Both the position numbers and the translations under genes were made by a program. From Micromonospora wenchangensis (lineage in GTDB: Bacteria; Actinomycetota; Actinomycetes; Mycobacteriales; Micromonosporaceae): 64,000 bases of DNA. The stretch is from positions 1 to 64,000 of the forward strand of contig NZ_MZMV01000013.1 in the NCBI RefSeq assembly GCF_002210435.1, written 5' to 3'. Below are positions 1 through 8,843 of this stretch, piece after piece (positions within the stretch are counted from its first letter, which is position 1; the number at the start of each line of letters is the position of its first letter). The notes below the pieces were generated by a model, which was not told where the DNA came from, did no database searches, and was given only the letters and a program-made list of their open reading frames with translations.

Positions 1-201
1 ACCGACCCCAACTCCCCAGAAAATGATCACCAGCGACCCACACACCCAACACAAGACCCATAAATATGACTGCTGGGCATATCACTTCGCGCAGACATGT
101 CGGCCGCCCCGCGACACGCCCGGCCACCGCAGAGATCGTGGAAGGGAACGGCCTCCAGAGGGGCCACTTCCGCCAGGGTCTCGCGGAGGGCGGCAGCGGG
201 G
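1..201. other. Intergenic region left of the GT4 gene
   Basis: No coding region could be supported here. The first 100 bases are clearly less GC-rich than the rest of the window. Read leftward, the stretch holds a TATTTAT-like box near 61-67 and a purine-rich GGGGAG near 10-16, so it may be the promoter and leader of a gene starting left of the window. Bases 59-81 share 19 of 23 positions with 47024-47046. The leftward reading is inference only. Confidence 0.3.
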
Positions 202-1476
202 TCAGTTGGCGCGGGTGAGGGAGGCGTAGATGGCCAGGTGCCGCTTGAGGACCACGTCGGGGTGGAACGTCTGCTCGTACCGCAGCCGGGCCGGAGCGGA
301 CAGCAGCGCGGCACCGGCCCGCGCGACCGGGAGCGCGGCGGCCAACGCGGCCGGGTCCGGCGGGACCACCCAGCCGGCGGTGCCGCCGAGCAGCCCGGCC
401 GGGACCGCCGGCGGACCGGCCGGCGGCGGGGCGTGACCGGCGACCGCCGAGGCGACGGCGGCCGGGCCGGTGCCGGCGGGCTCGTGCGCGACGTCCGCGC
501 CGACCAGGTACGGAATGCCGCCGAGCGCGGTACCGAGCACCGGCCGCCCACTGGCCAACGCCTCGATGATCACGGTGGGCAGCACGTCGTGCCACATCGA
601 GGCGGCGATCACCACGGCGCTCGCCTCGACGGCGGCGCGTACCCCGGCCCGGTCGAGCTGGCCCAGGTAGACGACGTCGGCGCGCTCGGCGGCGGCGGCC
701 TCGACCAGCGGGCGCAGCTCGCCGTCACCGGCCACCCGCAGCGTGCCGAGGCTGCCCACCGGGTGCCGCCGCCAGGCGTCCAACAGCAGGTCGAGGCCCT
801 TCTCCGGGGTGAGCCGGGCCAGATAGAGGAAACCGTCGCCGAGCGGGGTAGGTGCACCCGGGTCGGGCACCGCGTTCGGCTTGACCACGATCCGCTCGGC
901 CGGGATGCCGTAGTCGGTCAGGTGGTCGGCGATGGCCGAGGTGAGCGCGATGAACCGGTCCACCGAACGCCAGGTGCCCCGGTGCACGGCCAGGGTGGCC
1001 GCCATCAGCGCACTCTGCGCCCGGGAATCCCGGTAGCAGCGGTGCACGATCGACGGCACCGCCAGCGCCCGGCCCTTGCAGTCCTGGCAAATGACGCCGT
1101 CGCGGAAGTAGATCCCCGACGAGCAGACCTGCCGATAGTTGTGCACCGTCTGCACCACCGGCACCCCGTGCCTGTGCGCGGTCCGCACCACCCAGGGCGA
1201 GAGCAGCGGGTACGGGTTGTGCAGGTGCAGCACGTCCGGCCGGTGCTCGGTGAGCAGCCGGGACAGGTCCTGCTGGGCGCGCGGGGCGTAGATCGGTGAG
1301 ATCGGCAGCAGCGCCTTGGCCGACTTCGGCATCGACGGGATCTCGTCCGAGCTGCGGATGAACGGCAGCACCTCGACCCCGGCCGCGGTGAGCTGCCCGA
1401 TCTCCGAGTCGACCATCGTGTTCTCACCCGACGGCTGGGCTTCCCGGTACCGGTTGTGCGCCACCACGATTCTCAC
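202..1476 (-). CDS. Glycosyltransferase family 4 protein
   Basis: Probable retaining nucleotide-sugar glycosyltransferase of the GT-B fold (GT4), acting at the inner face of the membrane on an envelope or exopolysaccharide intermediate. The 424-residue protein has an N-terminal acceptor domain with the GT4-type segment HLHNPYPLLSPW (about 84-95), a cysteine-bearing insert (Cys118, 130, 133, 147), then the donor domain with ARLTPEKG (about 220-227, the Arg and Lys that contact donor phosphate) and IIEALASGRPVLGT (about 303-316, donor-binding Glu). The start is GTG at 1476, with AAGG about 9 nt upstream. It is divergent from the DNA glycosylase gene. Sugar donor and acceptor cannot be told from sequence. 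The sugar transferase at 2746 is a plausible pathway partner. Confidence 0.88.
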   Translation of the reverse strand: MRIVVAHNRYREAQPSGENTMVDSEIGQLTAAGVEVLPFIRSSDEIPSMPKSAKALLPISPIYAPRAQQDLSRLLTEHRPDVLHLHNPYPLLSPWVVRTAHRHGVPVVQTVHNYRQVCSSGIYFRDGVICQDCKGRALAVPSIVHRCYRDSRAQSALMAATLAVHRGTWRSVDRFIALTSAIADHLTDYGIPAERIVVKPNAVPDPGAPTPLGDGFLYLARLTPEKGLDLLLDAWRRHPVGSLGTLRVAGDGELRPLVEAAAAERADVVYLGQLDRAGVRAAVEASAVVIAASMWHDVLPTVIIEALASGRPVLGTALGGIPYLVGADVAHEPAGTGPAAVASAVAGHAPPPAGPPAVPAGLLGGTAGWVVPPDPAALAAALPVARAGAALLSAPARLRYEQTFHPDVVLKRHLAIYASLTRAN

Positions 1477-1556
1477 AGAGCTTGCCTTTCGATCGCGACT
1501 GCGGGACTCGCAAGCTCATTCCTCGCGCTCACGGGAACGAAGGCTACCGTGATGTG

Positions 1557-2417
1557 ATGCCCGAACTACCGGAGGTGGAGGCGCTCGCGGGGTACCTGCG
1601 TGAGCGTGCCGTGGGGCGACGCGTCGACCGGGTCGAGGTCGCCGCGATCAGCGCCCTGAAGACGTACGACCCGGCGCCCACGGCGGTGTCGGGCCGGGCG
1701 GTGGCCGACGCCCGGCGGCACGGCAAGTTCCTCGACGTGATCTTCGACGGTGACCTGCACCTGGTGGTGCACCTGGCCCGCGCCGGCTGGCTGCACTACC
1801 GGGAGGCGTTCCCGTCCACCACTCCGCTGCGCCCCGGCAAGGGCCCGATCGCCCTGCGGGTACGCCTCGACGACGGCTCCGGGTTCGACCTCACCGAGGC
1901 GGGCACCCAGAAGAAACTCGCCGCCTACCTGGTGACCGACCCGGCGCAGGTCCCCGGGGTCGCCAAGCTCGGGCCGGACGCCCTCGACGCCGACCTGGCC
2001 ACCTTCACCGAACGGCTGCGCAGCCGACGGGGGCAGGTCAAGGGCGTGCTGACCGATCAGGCGGTGCTCGCCGGAGTCGGCAACGCGTACTCCGACGAGA
2101 TCCTGCACGCGGCGAAGCTGTCCCCGTTCGCGATCACCGACCGGCTCACCGACGACCAGCTCGCCACCCTACACGCCGCCACCCGGACGGTGCTGGGCGA
2201 CGCGGTACGCCGCTCGGCCGGGCACCGGGCGGCGGAGCTGAAGGGGGAGAAACGTTCCGGGCTGAAGGTGCACGCCCGCACCGGGCTGCCCTGCCCGGTC
2301 TGTGGCGACACCGTACGCGAAGTCTCGTTCGCCGATTCGAGCCTCCAGTACTGTCCGACCTGCCAGACCGGCGGCAAACCGCTCGCTGACCGTCGGTTGT
2401 CCCGACTCGTACGGTGA
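1557..2417 (+). CDS. Fpg/Nei family DNA glycosylase
   Basis: Base-excision repair glycosylase with AP-lyase activity of the formamidopyrimidine-DNA glycosylase/endonuclease VIII family. The chosen ATG at 1557 gives the diagnostic N-terminus MPELPEVE: Pro2 becomes the catalytic N-terminal amine and Glu3 is the catalytic acid. Lys57 in HGKFLDV is the conserved phosphate-contacting lysine. The C-terminus has a four-cysteine zinc finger (CPVC, then YCPTC). At 286 residues the length is normal. An upstream in-frame start at 1482 was rejected because it would bury Pro2. TACCGT (1545-1550) lies 6 nt before the ATG, so the mRNA may be leaderless. Whether substrate preference is Fpg-like (8-oxoG) or Nei-like (oxidised pyrimidines) cannot be decided here. 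Confidence 0.92.
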   Translation: MPELPEVEALAGYLRERAVGRRVDRVEVAAISALKTYDPAPTAVSGRAVADARRHGKFLDVIFDGDLHLVVHLARAGWLHYREAFPSTTPLRPGKGPIALRVRLDDGSGFDLTEAGTQKKLAAYLVTDPAQVPGVAKLGPDALDADLATFTERLRSRRGQVKGVLTDQAVLAGVGNAYSDEILHAAKLSPFAITDRLTDDQLATLHAATRTVLGDAVRRSAGHRAAELKGEKRSGLKVHARTGLPCPVCGDTVREVSFADSSLQYCPTCQTGGKPLADRRLSRLVR

Positions 2418-2745
2418 GTCACATCGCGCCATTGTTACGGAGAGGTATCGTCCCTGGCGCGCGGAACGTCCCCGTCCGCGCTCTACCCCGGTGGCCGTCC
2501 ATCGGTATAGTGGCTCGGTCCCCGGCTTCGAAAACTGACGTGAAGTCGGCCGGTTCCTCGTCGGCAACGCCAAACGCAAAGCCCCCCGGCTCCGCGTTTG
2601 ACCCGCTGCCAGCGTGGGAGACTGGAACGGTGGGCGACCCGGGCCCCTCACGGCGAGTGAGCGGCGCGTGTCATGCGGGAGGACATGGGTTGAGGTGACG
2701 ACAAGCCTCCAGCGCCCGGTAACCAACACAGGCCGGAGCAAACTC
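2418..2745. promoter_or_regulatory. 328-nt leader/promoter region of the sugar transferase
   Basis: This gap holds no supported gene. A TATAGT box lies at 2516-2521 with no convincing -35. A TTGACC at 2598-2603 is followed 15 nt later by GAGACT at 2619-2624. Either could start a transcript with a leader of roughly 110 to 220 nt before the GTG at 2746. A weak 7-bp inverted repeat at 2459-2481 could help end the glycosylase transcript. A purine-rich GGGAGG at 2677-2682 precedes an alternative GTG at 2695. Confidence 0.35.
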
Positions 2746-4257
2746 GTGCGGCACGTCGACAGCTTCGAGATCCAGCCGCCGACACCGCCGTCACACAACG
2801 GGGTGCCCCGGTCGGCATGGGCCCGCGCCCGACGCCGGGTCTCCACCTGGCACCGCCCGTACACGGCGGCGCTGCTGCTGCTCGACTTCGCCGCCGTGGT
2901 GCTGGCCGACTGGATCGCCCAGGAGGCGTTCGGTCAGGCACGGGCCGGCTTCTACAACGCGCAGGCGGACCCGACCTGGTTCTACACGGTGGTCTTCCTG
3001 CTGGTGCCCCTCGGCTGGCTGGCGGCCCTGTGGGGCAACCGGGCCTACGACAGGCGTTACCTCGGTCTCGGCCCGGAGGAGTACAAGCGGGTCATCCGGG
3101 GCGGCGTCGCGGTCACCGCCACCGTCTCCTTCATCGCCTTCGCCACCAAGACCGACCTGTCCCGGTACACGGTCGGTTTCGCCCTCGCCGGGGCGTTGGT
3201 GCTGGTCCTGTTCTTCCGGATCTCCGCGCGGTTCGTGCTGCACCGGGTCCGGGGTCGCGCCGGGCACGCCGGGCACCGGATGGTGCTGGTGGGCACCCTG
3301 CCGGAGTGCCTGGAGGTCTACGTCGCGGTCACCCGCAATCCGGCCGCCGGCCTGGTGCCGGTGGCCATCCACATCACCGACGGGTACGCCGCCGCCCGGG
3401 GCATCCAGACCCCCGTCCCGGTGTACGCCGGCCGGGACGTGCTGGCCCTGGTGCGGGAGGTCGGCGGGGACACCATCGCGGTCTGCGGCTCGGCCAGCGC
3501 GGAGCCGGGTGAGCTGCGCCGGCTGGCCTGGCAACTGGAGGGCTCCGGCGTCGACCTGGTGGTCGCCCCGCAGCTCACCGACATCGCCGGCCCCCGGGTG
3601 CACATCCGCCCGATCGAGGGTTTGCCGCTGCTGCACGTGGAGGAGCCGACCCTGTCCGGGCCGGCGCTGCTGGCCAAGAACCTGATGGACCGGGTCGCCG
3701 CCGGGCTGGGCCTGCTGCTGCTCGTCCCGGTCTTCCTCGCCATCGGGCTGGCCATCCGGCTGTCCGACCCCGGGCCGGTCTTCTTCCGCCAGCCCCGGGT
3801 GGGCCACGAGGGGCGGACCTTCCGGGTGTGGAAGTTCCGCACCATGTACGTCAACGCCGAGGAGCGGCTCGCCGGGCTGGTCGACCAGAACGAGACCGAC
3901 GGCATGCTGTTCAAGATGAAGCAGGACCCCCGGGTGTTCCCGGTGGGCCGCTTCCTGCGGGCCTCCTCGCTCGACGAGCTGCCCCAGTTGATCAACGTGC
4001 TGTGGGGGGAGATGTCGCTGGTGGGGCCGCGTCCGCTGCCCGCCGACGACGGCGACTTCCTCGGTGACGTACGGCGGCGGCTGCTGGTCCGTCCCGGGAT
4101 GACCGGCCTGTGGCAGGTGTCCGGCCGTTCCGACCTGTCCTGGGACGAGGCGGTCCGGCTCGACCTGTACTACGTCGACAACTGGTCGCTGGCGTACGAC
4201 CTGAGCATCCTGTGGCGCACGGTCGGTGTGGTGCTGGCCCGCAAGGGCGCGTACTGA
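2746..4257 (+). CDS. Polyprenyl-phosphate sugar-1-phosphate transferase
   Basis: Membrane enzyme that transfers a sugar-1-phosphate from a nucleotide sugar to undecaprenyl phosphate, the first step of many exopolysaccharide repeat units. The 503-residue protein has several N-terminal membrane helices, a central Rossmann-like CoA-binding-type domain (about 160-290), a further helix, and the C-terminal bacterial sugar transferase domain with WKFRTM, VGPRPLP and RPGMTGLWQVSGRS followed by YYVDNWS. These are hallmarks of the WbaP/CpsE family. GTG 2746 is chosen because GGAG lies 7 nt upstream; an in-frame GTG at 2695 is possible. It stands alone, but the LCP genes at 19.8-23.6 kb and the GT4 gene fit a shared glycopolymer pathway. 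The sugar transferred is unknown. Confidence 0.9.
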   Translation: MRHVDSFEIQPPTPPSHNGVPRSAWARARRRVSTWHRPYTAALLLLDFAAVVLADWIAQEAFGQARAGFYNAQADPTWFYTVVFLLVPLGWLAALWGNRAYDRRYLGLGPEEYKRVIRGGVAVTATVSFIAFATKTDLSRYTVGFALAGALVLVLFFRISARFVLHRVRGRAGHAGHRMVLVGTLPECLEVYVAVTRNPAAGLVPVAIHITDGYAAARGIQTPVPVYAGRDVLALVREVGGDTIAVCGSASAEPGELRRLAWQLEGSGVDLVVAPQLTDIAGPRVHIRPIEGLPLLHVEEPTLSGPALLAKNLMDRVAAGLGLLLLVPVFLAIGLAIRLSDPGPVFFRQPRVGHEGRTFRVWKFRTMYVNAEERLAGLVDQNETDGMLFKMKQDPRVFPVGRFLRASSLDELPQLINVLWGEMSLVGPRPLPADDGDFLGDVRRRLLVRPGMTGLWQVSGRSDLSWDEAVRLDLYYVDNWSLAYDLSILWRTVGVVLARKGAY

Positions 4258-4297
4258 ACCCCTTGGCGTGGCGGGCCGGACAGGCCAGGATCGCGGG

Positions 4298-5521
4298 GTG
4301 GGTGGCAACCTCTCCGCCGTGGCCGGCGTCGTCTCGCTGGTGACCGCGCTCGCCGCCGCGCTCTGGGCGGCGCTGCGGCTGCGCGGTCGACGGGGCATCG
4401 CCACCGCCACCCAACGGGCCACCTACGAGGTGCTGCACACCGCCGGTCTGGCCGCCGAGCCGCTGCGTACCGGGCTGCACCCGGCGGGCGCGGCGAAGGC
4501 CGTACGCCACCTGCGGGCCCTGGTGGGGGCGGCCGGGCTGGCGTTGACGGACGCCGACACGCTGCTCGCCCTCGACGGGCGCGGCGGGCACCACGGCGAC
4601 CAACTGCTCGCGGCGGCCCGGCGGGTGGCCGAGACCGGCCGGTCGACCGTGCTGGGCGAGTCGGAGCTGCACTGCGACCGGGTGGACTGCCTGGTCCGGG
4701 GGGCGGTGGTGGCACCCCTGTCGGCCGACGGCCGGGTGGTCGGGGCACTCGTCGCGGTCGCCGACGGGCCGCCCGCGCCGGGCCTGGTGCAGGCCACCCT
4801 GGAGACCGCGCACTGGGCCGGCAACCAACTCTCGCTGGCCGAGCTGGACTCGTCCCGGGCGCGGCTGGCCCGCGCCGAGATCCGGGCGTTGCGGGCGCAG
4901 ATCAGCCCGCACTTCATCTACAACGCGTTGACCGCGATCGGGTCGTTCGTGCGCACCGACCCGGAACGGGCCCGGGAGCTGATCCTGGAGTTCGCCGAGT
5001 TCACCAGGTACTCGTTCCGGGCGCACGGGGAGTTCACCACCCTCGCCGAGGAGTTGCGTTCCATCGATCGCTACCTGACCATCGAACGGGCCCGGTTCGG
5101 TGACCGGTTGCAGGTGCGGTTGCAGATCGCCCCGGAGGTGCTGCCGGTGACCCTGCCGTTCCTGTGCCTGCAACCGTTGGTGGAGAACGCGGTACGACAC
5201 GGGTTGTCGCGCAAGCCCGGTACCGGCATGGTGAGCATCGAGGCCCGGGACGCGGGTGCCGAGTGTCACATCACGGTGGAGGACGACGGAGTGGGGATGG
5301 ACCCGGCCACGCTGACCGCGGGGATCGCCGAGCTGACCCGGGCCGGCAGCGACCCGACCGACGACCCGGGCCAGCACGTCGGCCTCTCCAACGTCGACGA
5401 GCGGCTCCGGTCGGTCTTCGGCGACGGGTTCGGCCTGGTCGTCGAGACGGGCCCCGGCTCCGGTACGAAGGTGAGCCTGCGGATTCCGAAGTTCCACCCG
5501 GGCGTACGGGCCGGCGCGTGA
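4298..5521 (+). CDS. LytS-type sensor histidine kinase
   Basis: Sensor kinase of the LytS/YehU class (His_kinase plus HATPase_c). After one short N-terminal hydrophobic segment, the middle region (about 60-180) looks like a degenerate GAF-type sensor. The phosphoacceptor box is QISPHFIYNAL, with its His at about 206. The ATPase part shows the N box LQPLVENAVRHGL, DDGVGM (G1) and HVGLSNVDERL (G2). GTG 4298 has AGGA 7 nt upstream. The 3' end overlaps the response regulator start by 4 nt (GTGA), so the two are co-translated. The signal sensed is not apparent. With only one predicted helix, a cytoplasmic or membrane-peripheral sensor is likely. Confidence 0.9.
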   Translation: MGGNLSAVAGVVSLVTALAAALWAALRLRGRRGIATATQRATYEVLHTAGLAAEPLRTGLHPAGAAKAVRHLRALVGAAGLALTDADTLLALDGRGGHHGDQLLAAARRVAETGRSTVLGESELHCDRVDCLVRGAVVAPLSADGRVVGALVAVADGPPAPGLVQATLETAHWAGNQLSLAELDSSRARLARAEIRALRAQISPHFIYNALTAIGSFVRTDPERARELILEFAEFTRYSFRAHGEFTTLAEELRSIDRYLTIERARFGDRLQVRLQIAPEVLPVTLPFLCLQPLVENAVRHGLSRKPGTGMVSIEARDAGAECHITVEDDGVGMDPATLTAGIAELTRAGSDPTDDPGQHVGLSNVDERLRSVFGDGFGLVVETGPGSGTKVSLRIPKFHPGVRAGA

Positions 5522-6300
5522 GCGAGCGGACCGGCGCGGTGAACGCCTCCGGGTTCCTGCGGGTGCTGGCGGTCGACGACGAGCCACCGGCGCTCGACGA
5601 GTTGGCGTACCACCTGCGGGCCGATCCCCGGGTGGCCCGGCTGCACACGGCCGGTGACGCCACCGAGGCGCTGCGGGTGCTGCGGGACACCGACGTGGAC
5701 GTGGTCTTCCTGGACATCCGGATGCCCGGCCTGGACGGGATGGAACTGGCCCGGGTGCTGCGCCGGTTCGCCCGGCCCCCCGCGATCGTCTTCGTCACCG
5801 CGTACGACGACGGCGCGGTCGACGCGTTCGACCTGGGTGCCACCGACTACGTCCGCAAGCCGGTACGCGCCGAACGGCTGGCCGAGTCGCTGCGCCGGGT
5901 GATGGGCTCCCGGGTGGTGCCGTCGCACCCGGCGGCGTTGGCCCGTGCCGAGGAGGACCCGACGATCCCGGTGGAGCTGGCCGGGACGACCCGGATGCTG
6001 CCCCGCTCGGCGGTGCGCTGGGTGGAGGCGCAGGGCGACTACGCGCGGCTGCACACCGCCGACGGGTCGCACCTGGTCCGGGTGTCGCTGGCCACCCTCG
6101 CCGAACGCTGGGCGGACGCGGGGTTCGTGCGCATCCACCGGTCGTACCTGGTGCAGTTGCGGCTGATCGCGGAGCTGCGCCTGGTCAACTCGGGGTACGT
6201 GGTGCTGATCGACGCCGCCGAGTTGCCGGTGAGCCGCCGGCACACCCGGGAGCTGAAGGACAAGCTGGTCCGCGCCGCCAAACAGGACTGGAACCGCTGA
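5518..6300 (+). CDS. LytTR-family response regulator
   Basis: Response regulator paired with the kinase just upstream. The receiver domain (about 14-125) has the acidic pair DDE, the phosphoacceptor in FLDIRMPG, the switch Thr in FVTAYDD and the conserved Lys in YVRKPV. The C-terminal LytTR DNA-binding domain (about 155-255) shows VRWVEAQGDYARLHT, FVRIHRSYLVQL and LPVSRRHTRELK, typical of AlgR/AgrA/LytR regulators. GTG 5518 overlaps the kinase stop. At 260 residues it is full length. Targets are unknown. LytTR proteins usually bind paired repeats upstream of their targets; none was identified. A terminator hairpin lies beyond the gene at 6435-6474. Confidence 0.93.
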   Translation: MSERTGAVNASGFLRVLAVDDEPPALDELAYHLRADPRVARLHTAGDATEALRVLRDTDVDVVFLDIRMPGLDGMELARVLRRFARPPAIVFVTAYDDGAVDAFDLGATDYVRKPVRAERLAESLRRVMGSRVVPSHPAALARAEEDPTIPVELAGTTRMLPRSAVRWVEAQGDYARLHTADGSHLVRVSLATLAERWADAGFVRIHRSYLVQLRLIAELRLVNSGYVVLIDAAELPVSRRHTRELKDKLVRAAKQDWNR

Positions 6301-6434
6301 GCCGGGCGCGGCCATGATCGTCGCGGTGCCGGCGCGCTGGCGGTGCGTCGACGGTCATGACCGTCGCAGTGTCGGCGACGTTGCGGTGACCGGGCGTCCG
6401 GATGCCGCAACATCGGCCCCCCTGGCGCGGGAAC

Positions 6435-6474
6435 GGCGAAGGGCGTCCCGGCCTCGGCCGGGACGCCCTTCGCC
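6435..6474. terminator. Bidirectional terminator hairpin, 19-bp stem
   Basis: A perfect 19-bp inverted repeat (arms 6435-6453 and 6456-6474, two-base centre) lies between the convergent response regulator gene and the secreted-protein gene. It can serve both strands. There is no long T tract, as is common in high-GC actinobacteria. Confidence 0.85.
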
Positions 6475-6486
6475 GCAGGTGGCGGG

Positions 6487-8595
6487 TCAGCGTGGGGAGG
6501 GGGTGCCCACGCCGGAGTCGATCACCTTGAGCCTGCTGCCGGGGGACGTGGCCCGGCCCGTGGGCGGGGCGGCCGTACCCGGGTAGACCCAGAGCGTGCC
6601 GACCACGTCGGCGACCACGTGGGTGTTACCCGAGTGGTTGTAGACGTTGAAGCCCTGGGTCGGGCCGAGGATGCCCAGCACCGCGTTGGAGACGGTCTGC
6701 CCGGCGGCCGGGTTGAGGTTGCTCGCCGTGGGCCGGGTCATCGCCGAGTCGGCCGGCCACACCGTGAGCACGGTGTTGCTGGTCGGGGTGACCGCGGTGA
6801 CGTTCATCGCGAGCACCTGCGTGCTGGGGGTCAGCATGCTCGCCGGTGCGGTGACCTTGCCGACCGCGGTCGGCCCGAGCACGCTCGGCAGGCCCTGGCC
6901 GATCCGGCTGTCCGCGATCCGGGTCGGCGACATCGGGGTGAACCGCAGGCCGTCCGGAACCGTGCCGTCGTCGATCACACCCACCACGTCCACCACCAGG
7001 TGGGTGGTCTGCGAGGTGTAGATCGAGAACTCCGGGGCCCGCCTGCCGCCGCACTCGGTGCACTCGACGGTCTCCACGATGGCGAGGTTCGGCACCACCT
7101 TGCCCGCCGGGTAGTTGACCGTGGACGCGCTCGGGACGTTCCCCTGCCCGTTCCAGGCCGTCAGGTAGCCGGCCTTGCGGGGCGAGACGGCGGTGATGTT
7201 GACGACCAGCGCCTTGACGTGGGTGTTGAGGTCACCGAAGCTGAGCCAACTCCACATGATGTAGTCGGCCTTCAGGGGACCGCCCTCCTTCCGGGTGTCG
7301 TAGAGGCGGTACGGCTTGATCCACTGGTACTGACCGCCCTGTCCCCGGCTGGAGAGCGAGTTGTTCCCGGCCCAGACGCCCGCCACGTCGACCACGACGT
7401 CCGTCGACCCGGCGTGGTTGTAGACCGACACCTTGCCGCCGGAGCCCACCTTGACGGTGACGCTGTTCGAGCCGAGCCACGACTTCGCGAAGTTGACCGA
7501 GGACGCGGTCGGGCGGCTCTCACCGGCGGGGTAGAGGGTCAGGAAGCTCCCCGCCGTCGGGCCGACGACCGTCACGTTCAGCACGACGGAGCCGACACCG
7601 CTGCTCGGCACTCCACCCCGGCCGGTGACCTGGAGGTCAACCTTCTTACCCGGGCCGATCTTGGCCTTGGGCGCGCCCAGCCCGGAACGGGTGTCCATCA
7701 GCCGCTTCGGCGCCAGCGGGTAGTAGCTGCCGGTGACGCCCCGGAACCCCTCGACGGCCAACTGCACCCGGCGGGTGCCGGAGGCGCTGTCGTCGGCGAG
7801 TAGCAGACTCGCCTGCTGCACCCCCTCCCTGGTCGGGTTGGCCGCGACCGAGACCGTGCAGGTCTGCCCCGGGGTCAGCGTCCGGCCGGTGCAGTTCGAG
7901 CCGAGCAGCGCGAACGCCTCGGGCGTCGGGCCGCCGAGGCTGGCCGCCCCGAAGGTGACCGGGGCGCTGCCGACGGACCGGAAGGTCACCGTCCTGGCCG
8001 CGCTGGGCACCGCGATCTCCTGGTAGTTGAAGCTGACCGGGTTGGGCTCGCCGTGCGCGACCACGTAGTCCACTGACGAGTTCCAGCGCAGCTCACCGCT
8101 CACCGTGCCGGTGTAGTAGGTGCTGTCCCGGCAGCTGTACTCGTAGGCGGCGGCGAAGGCGTCGACCCGGCCGGTGTCGCTGTCCCGGTCGGCCTGCCGG
8201 ACCTTGATCCAGCCGGTGACGTGGCCGCAGCCGCGCCCGTCGGAGGCCAGGTCCATGGCGGCGGTGCCGCCGTCGCCCTGCCAGGTCGCCTGGTAGGTCT
8301 GACCGGCAGCCCACTGCTCGCCGGCCGGTGGCTGGATGGTGAGCCGCACGTAGGAGCCGGACCGGTTGGTCTCGACCGCCAGCCGGTCGTTGCTCTGCGC
8401 GACGACCGAGACGGTGGAGTTGTCGCGGTCGAAGACGTCGGACCGGTAGATCGGATAGCCGCCGGTCTGGTCGCCGACGTCGACGGTGAGCACCGTGTAC
8501 GGCGCGGTGGGCGCGGCCAGCGCCATCCCCGGCAGTACGGCCAGCGCACAGGCCCCGGCAACGCTCATGCCGAGTAGAGCGCGAAAAATGCGCAT
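6487..8595 (-). CDS. Secreted beta-repeat protein, larger paralog
   Basis: Exported 702-residue protein of unknown function. A Sec signal peptide (about 1-28, ending ALA-AP) precedes a unique N-terminal region and an Ig-like segment with TLTPGQTCTVSV (about 210-285). Three beta-rich repeats of about 120 residues follow. Each begins near an RLxDTR-like motif, has an LNVT or NITAV core and ends in a VVxDVxG strand. Such repeats are widespread in secreted actinobacterial proteins, sometimes attached to cell-wall hydrolases; no catalytic domain is visible here. ATG 8595 is set by the signal peptide. It is the paralog of the gene at 8844-10229, whose promoter and leader have the same design. A structural, surface or glycan-binding role is inference. 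Confidence 0.75.
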   Translation of the reverse strand: MRIFRALLGMSVAGACALAVLPGMALAAPTAPYTVLTVDVGDQTGGYPIYRSDVFDRDNSTVSVVAQSNDRLAVETNRSGSYVRLTIQPPAGEQWAAGQTYQATWQGDGGTAAMDLASDGRGCGHVTGWIKVRQADRDSDTGRVDAFAAAYEYSCRDSTYYTGTVSGELRWNSSVDYVVAHGEPNPVSFNYQEIAVPSAARTVTFRSVGSAPVTFGAASLGGPTPEAFALLGSNCTGRTLTPGQTCTVSVAANPTREGVQQASLLLADDSASGTRRVQLAVEGFRGVTGSYYPLAPKRLMDTRSGLGAPKAKIGPGKKVDLQVTGRGGVPSSGVGSVVLNVTVVGPTAGSFLTLYPAGESRPTASSVNFAKSWLGSNSVTVKVGSGGKVSVYNHAGSTDVVVDVAGVWAGNNSLSSRGQGGQYQWIKPYRLYDTRKEGGPLKADYIMWSWLSFGDLNTHVKALVVNITAVSPRKAGYLTAWNGQGNVPSASTVNYPAGKVVPNLAIVETVECTECGGRRAPEFSIYTSQTTHLVVDVVGVIDDGTVPDGLRFTPMSPTRIADSRIGQGLPSVLGPTAVGKVTAPASMLTPSTQVLAMNVTAVTPTSNTVLTVWPADSAMTRPTASNLNPAAGQTVSNAVLGILGPTQGFNVYNHSGNTHVVADVVGTLWVYPGTAAPPTGRATSPGSRLKVIDSGVGTPSPR

Positions 8596-8634
8596 GCATT
8601 ACCCCGTGAAGAAGGAAGAGTGATTGTGGACCAC

Positions 8635-8663
8635 ACACTATGAGCGGTGATCACGAGCGGCAA
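8635..8663 (-). promoter_or_regulatory. Promoter of the larger secreted protein gene
   Basis: On the minus strand TTGCCG (8658-8663) and TAGTGT (8635-8640) are separated by 17 nt, giving a start near 8628 and a leader of about 33 nt. An ACGGGG element lies just before the start codon. The same arrangement precedes the neighbouring paralog. Confidence 0.6.
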
Positions 8664-8771
8664 GGCCATATCGATGGAATGCCAAGAAAGGGCAATGCAC
8701 CCTTACCGGATCGACGACCGGCACGTGAGCCGGGCCTCCGCCGGAACCACCGCTACCTTCGCGCAAACGCG

Positions 8772-8803
8772 AGAGCGCCCCGACCGCATGGTCGGGGCGC
8801 TCT
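8772..8803. terminator. Terminator hairpin, 14-bp stem
   Basis: A perfect 14-bp inverted repeat with a GCAT loop (arms 8772-8785 and 8790-8803) lies just beyond the stop of the leftward secreted-protein gene. It separates that gene from the paralog further left. Confidence 0.85.
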
Positions 8804-8843
8804 GCGGTGACGACTGACGGTCAGCCGTCGTGGCGGTTGTCGG

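Noticed and set aside
2685..2693. Minimal ATG-GGT-TGA frame in the sugar transferase leader as an attenuator
   Set aside because: Two codons only and no associated hairpin. The preceding G-rich site more simply serves an alternative GTG start.
2791..4422. Minus-strand 543-codon open frame opposite the sugar transferase
   Set aside because: It lies antisense to conserved sugar transferase motifs and has no recognisable domain.
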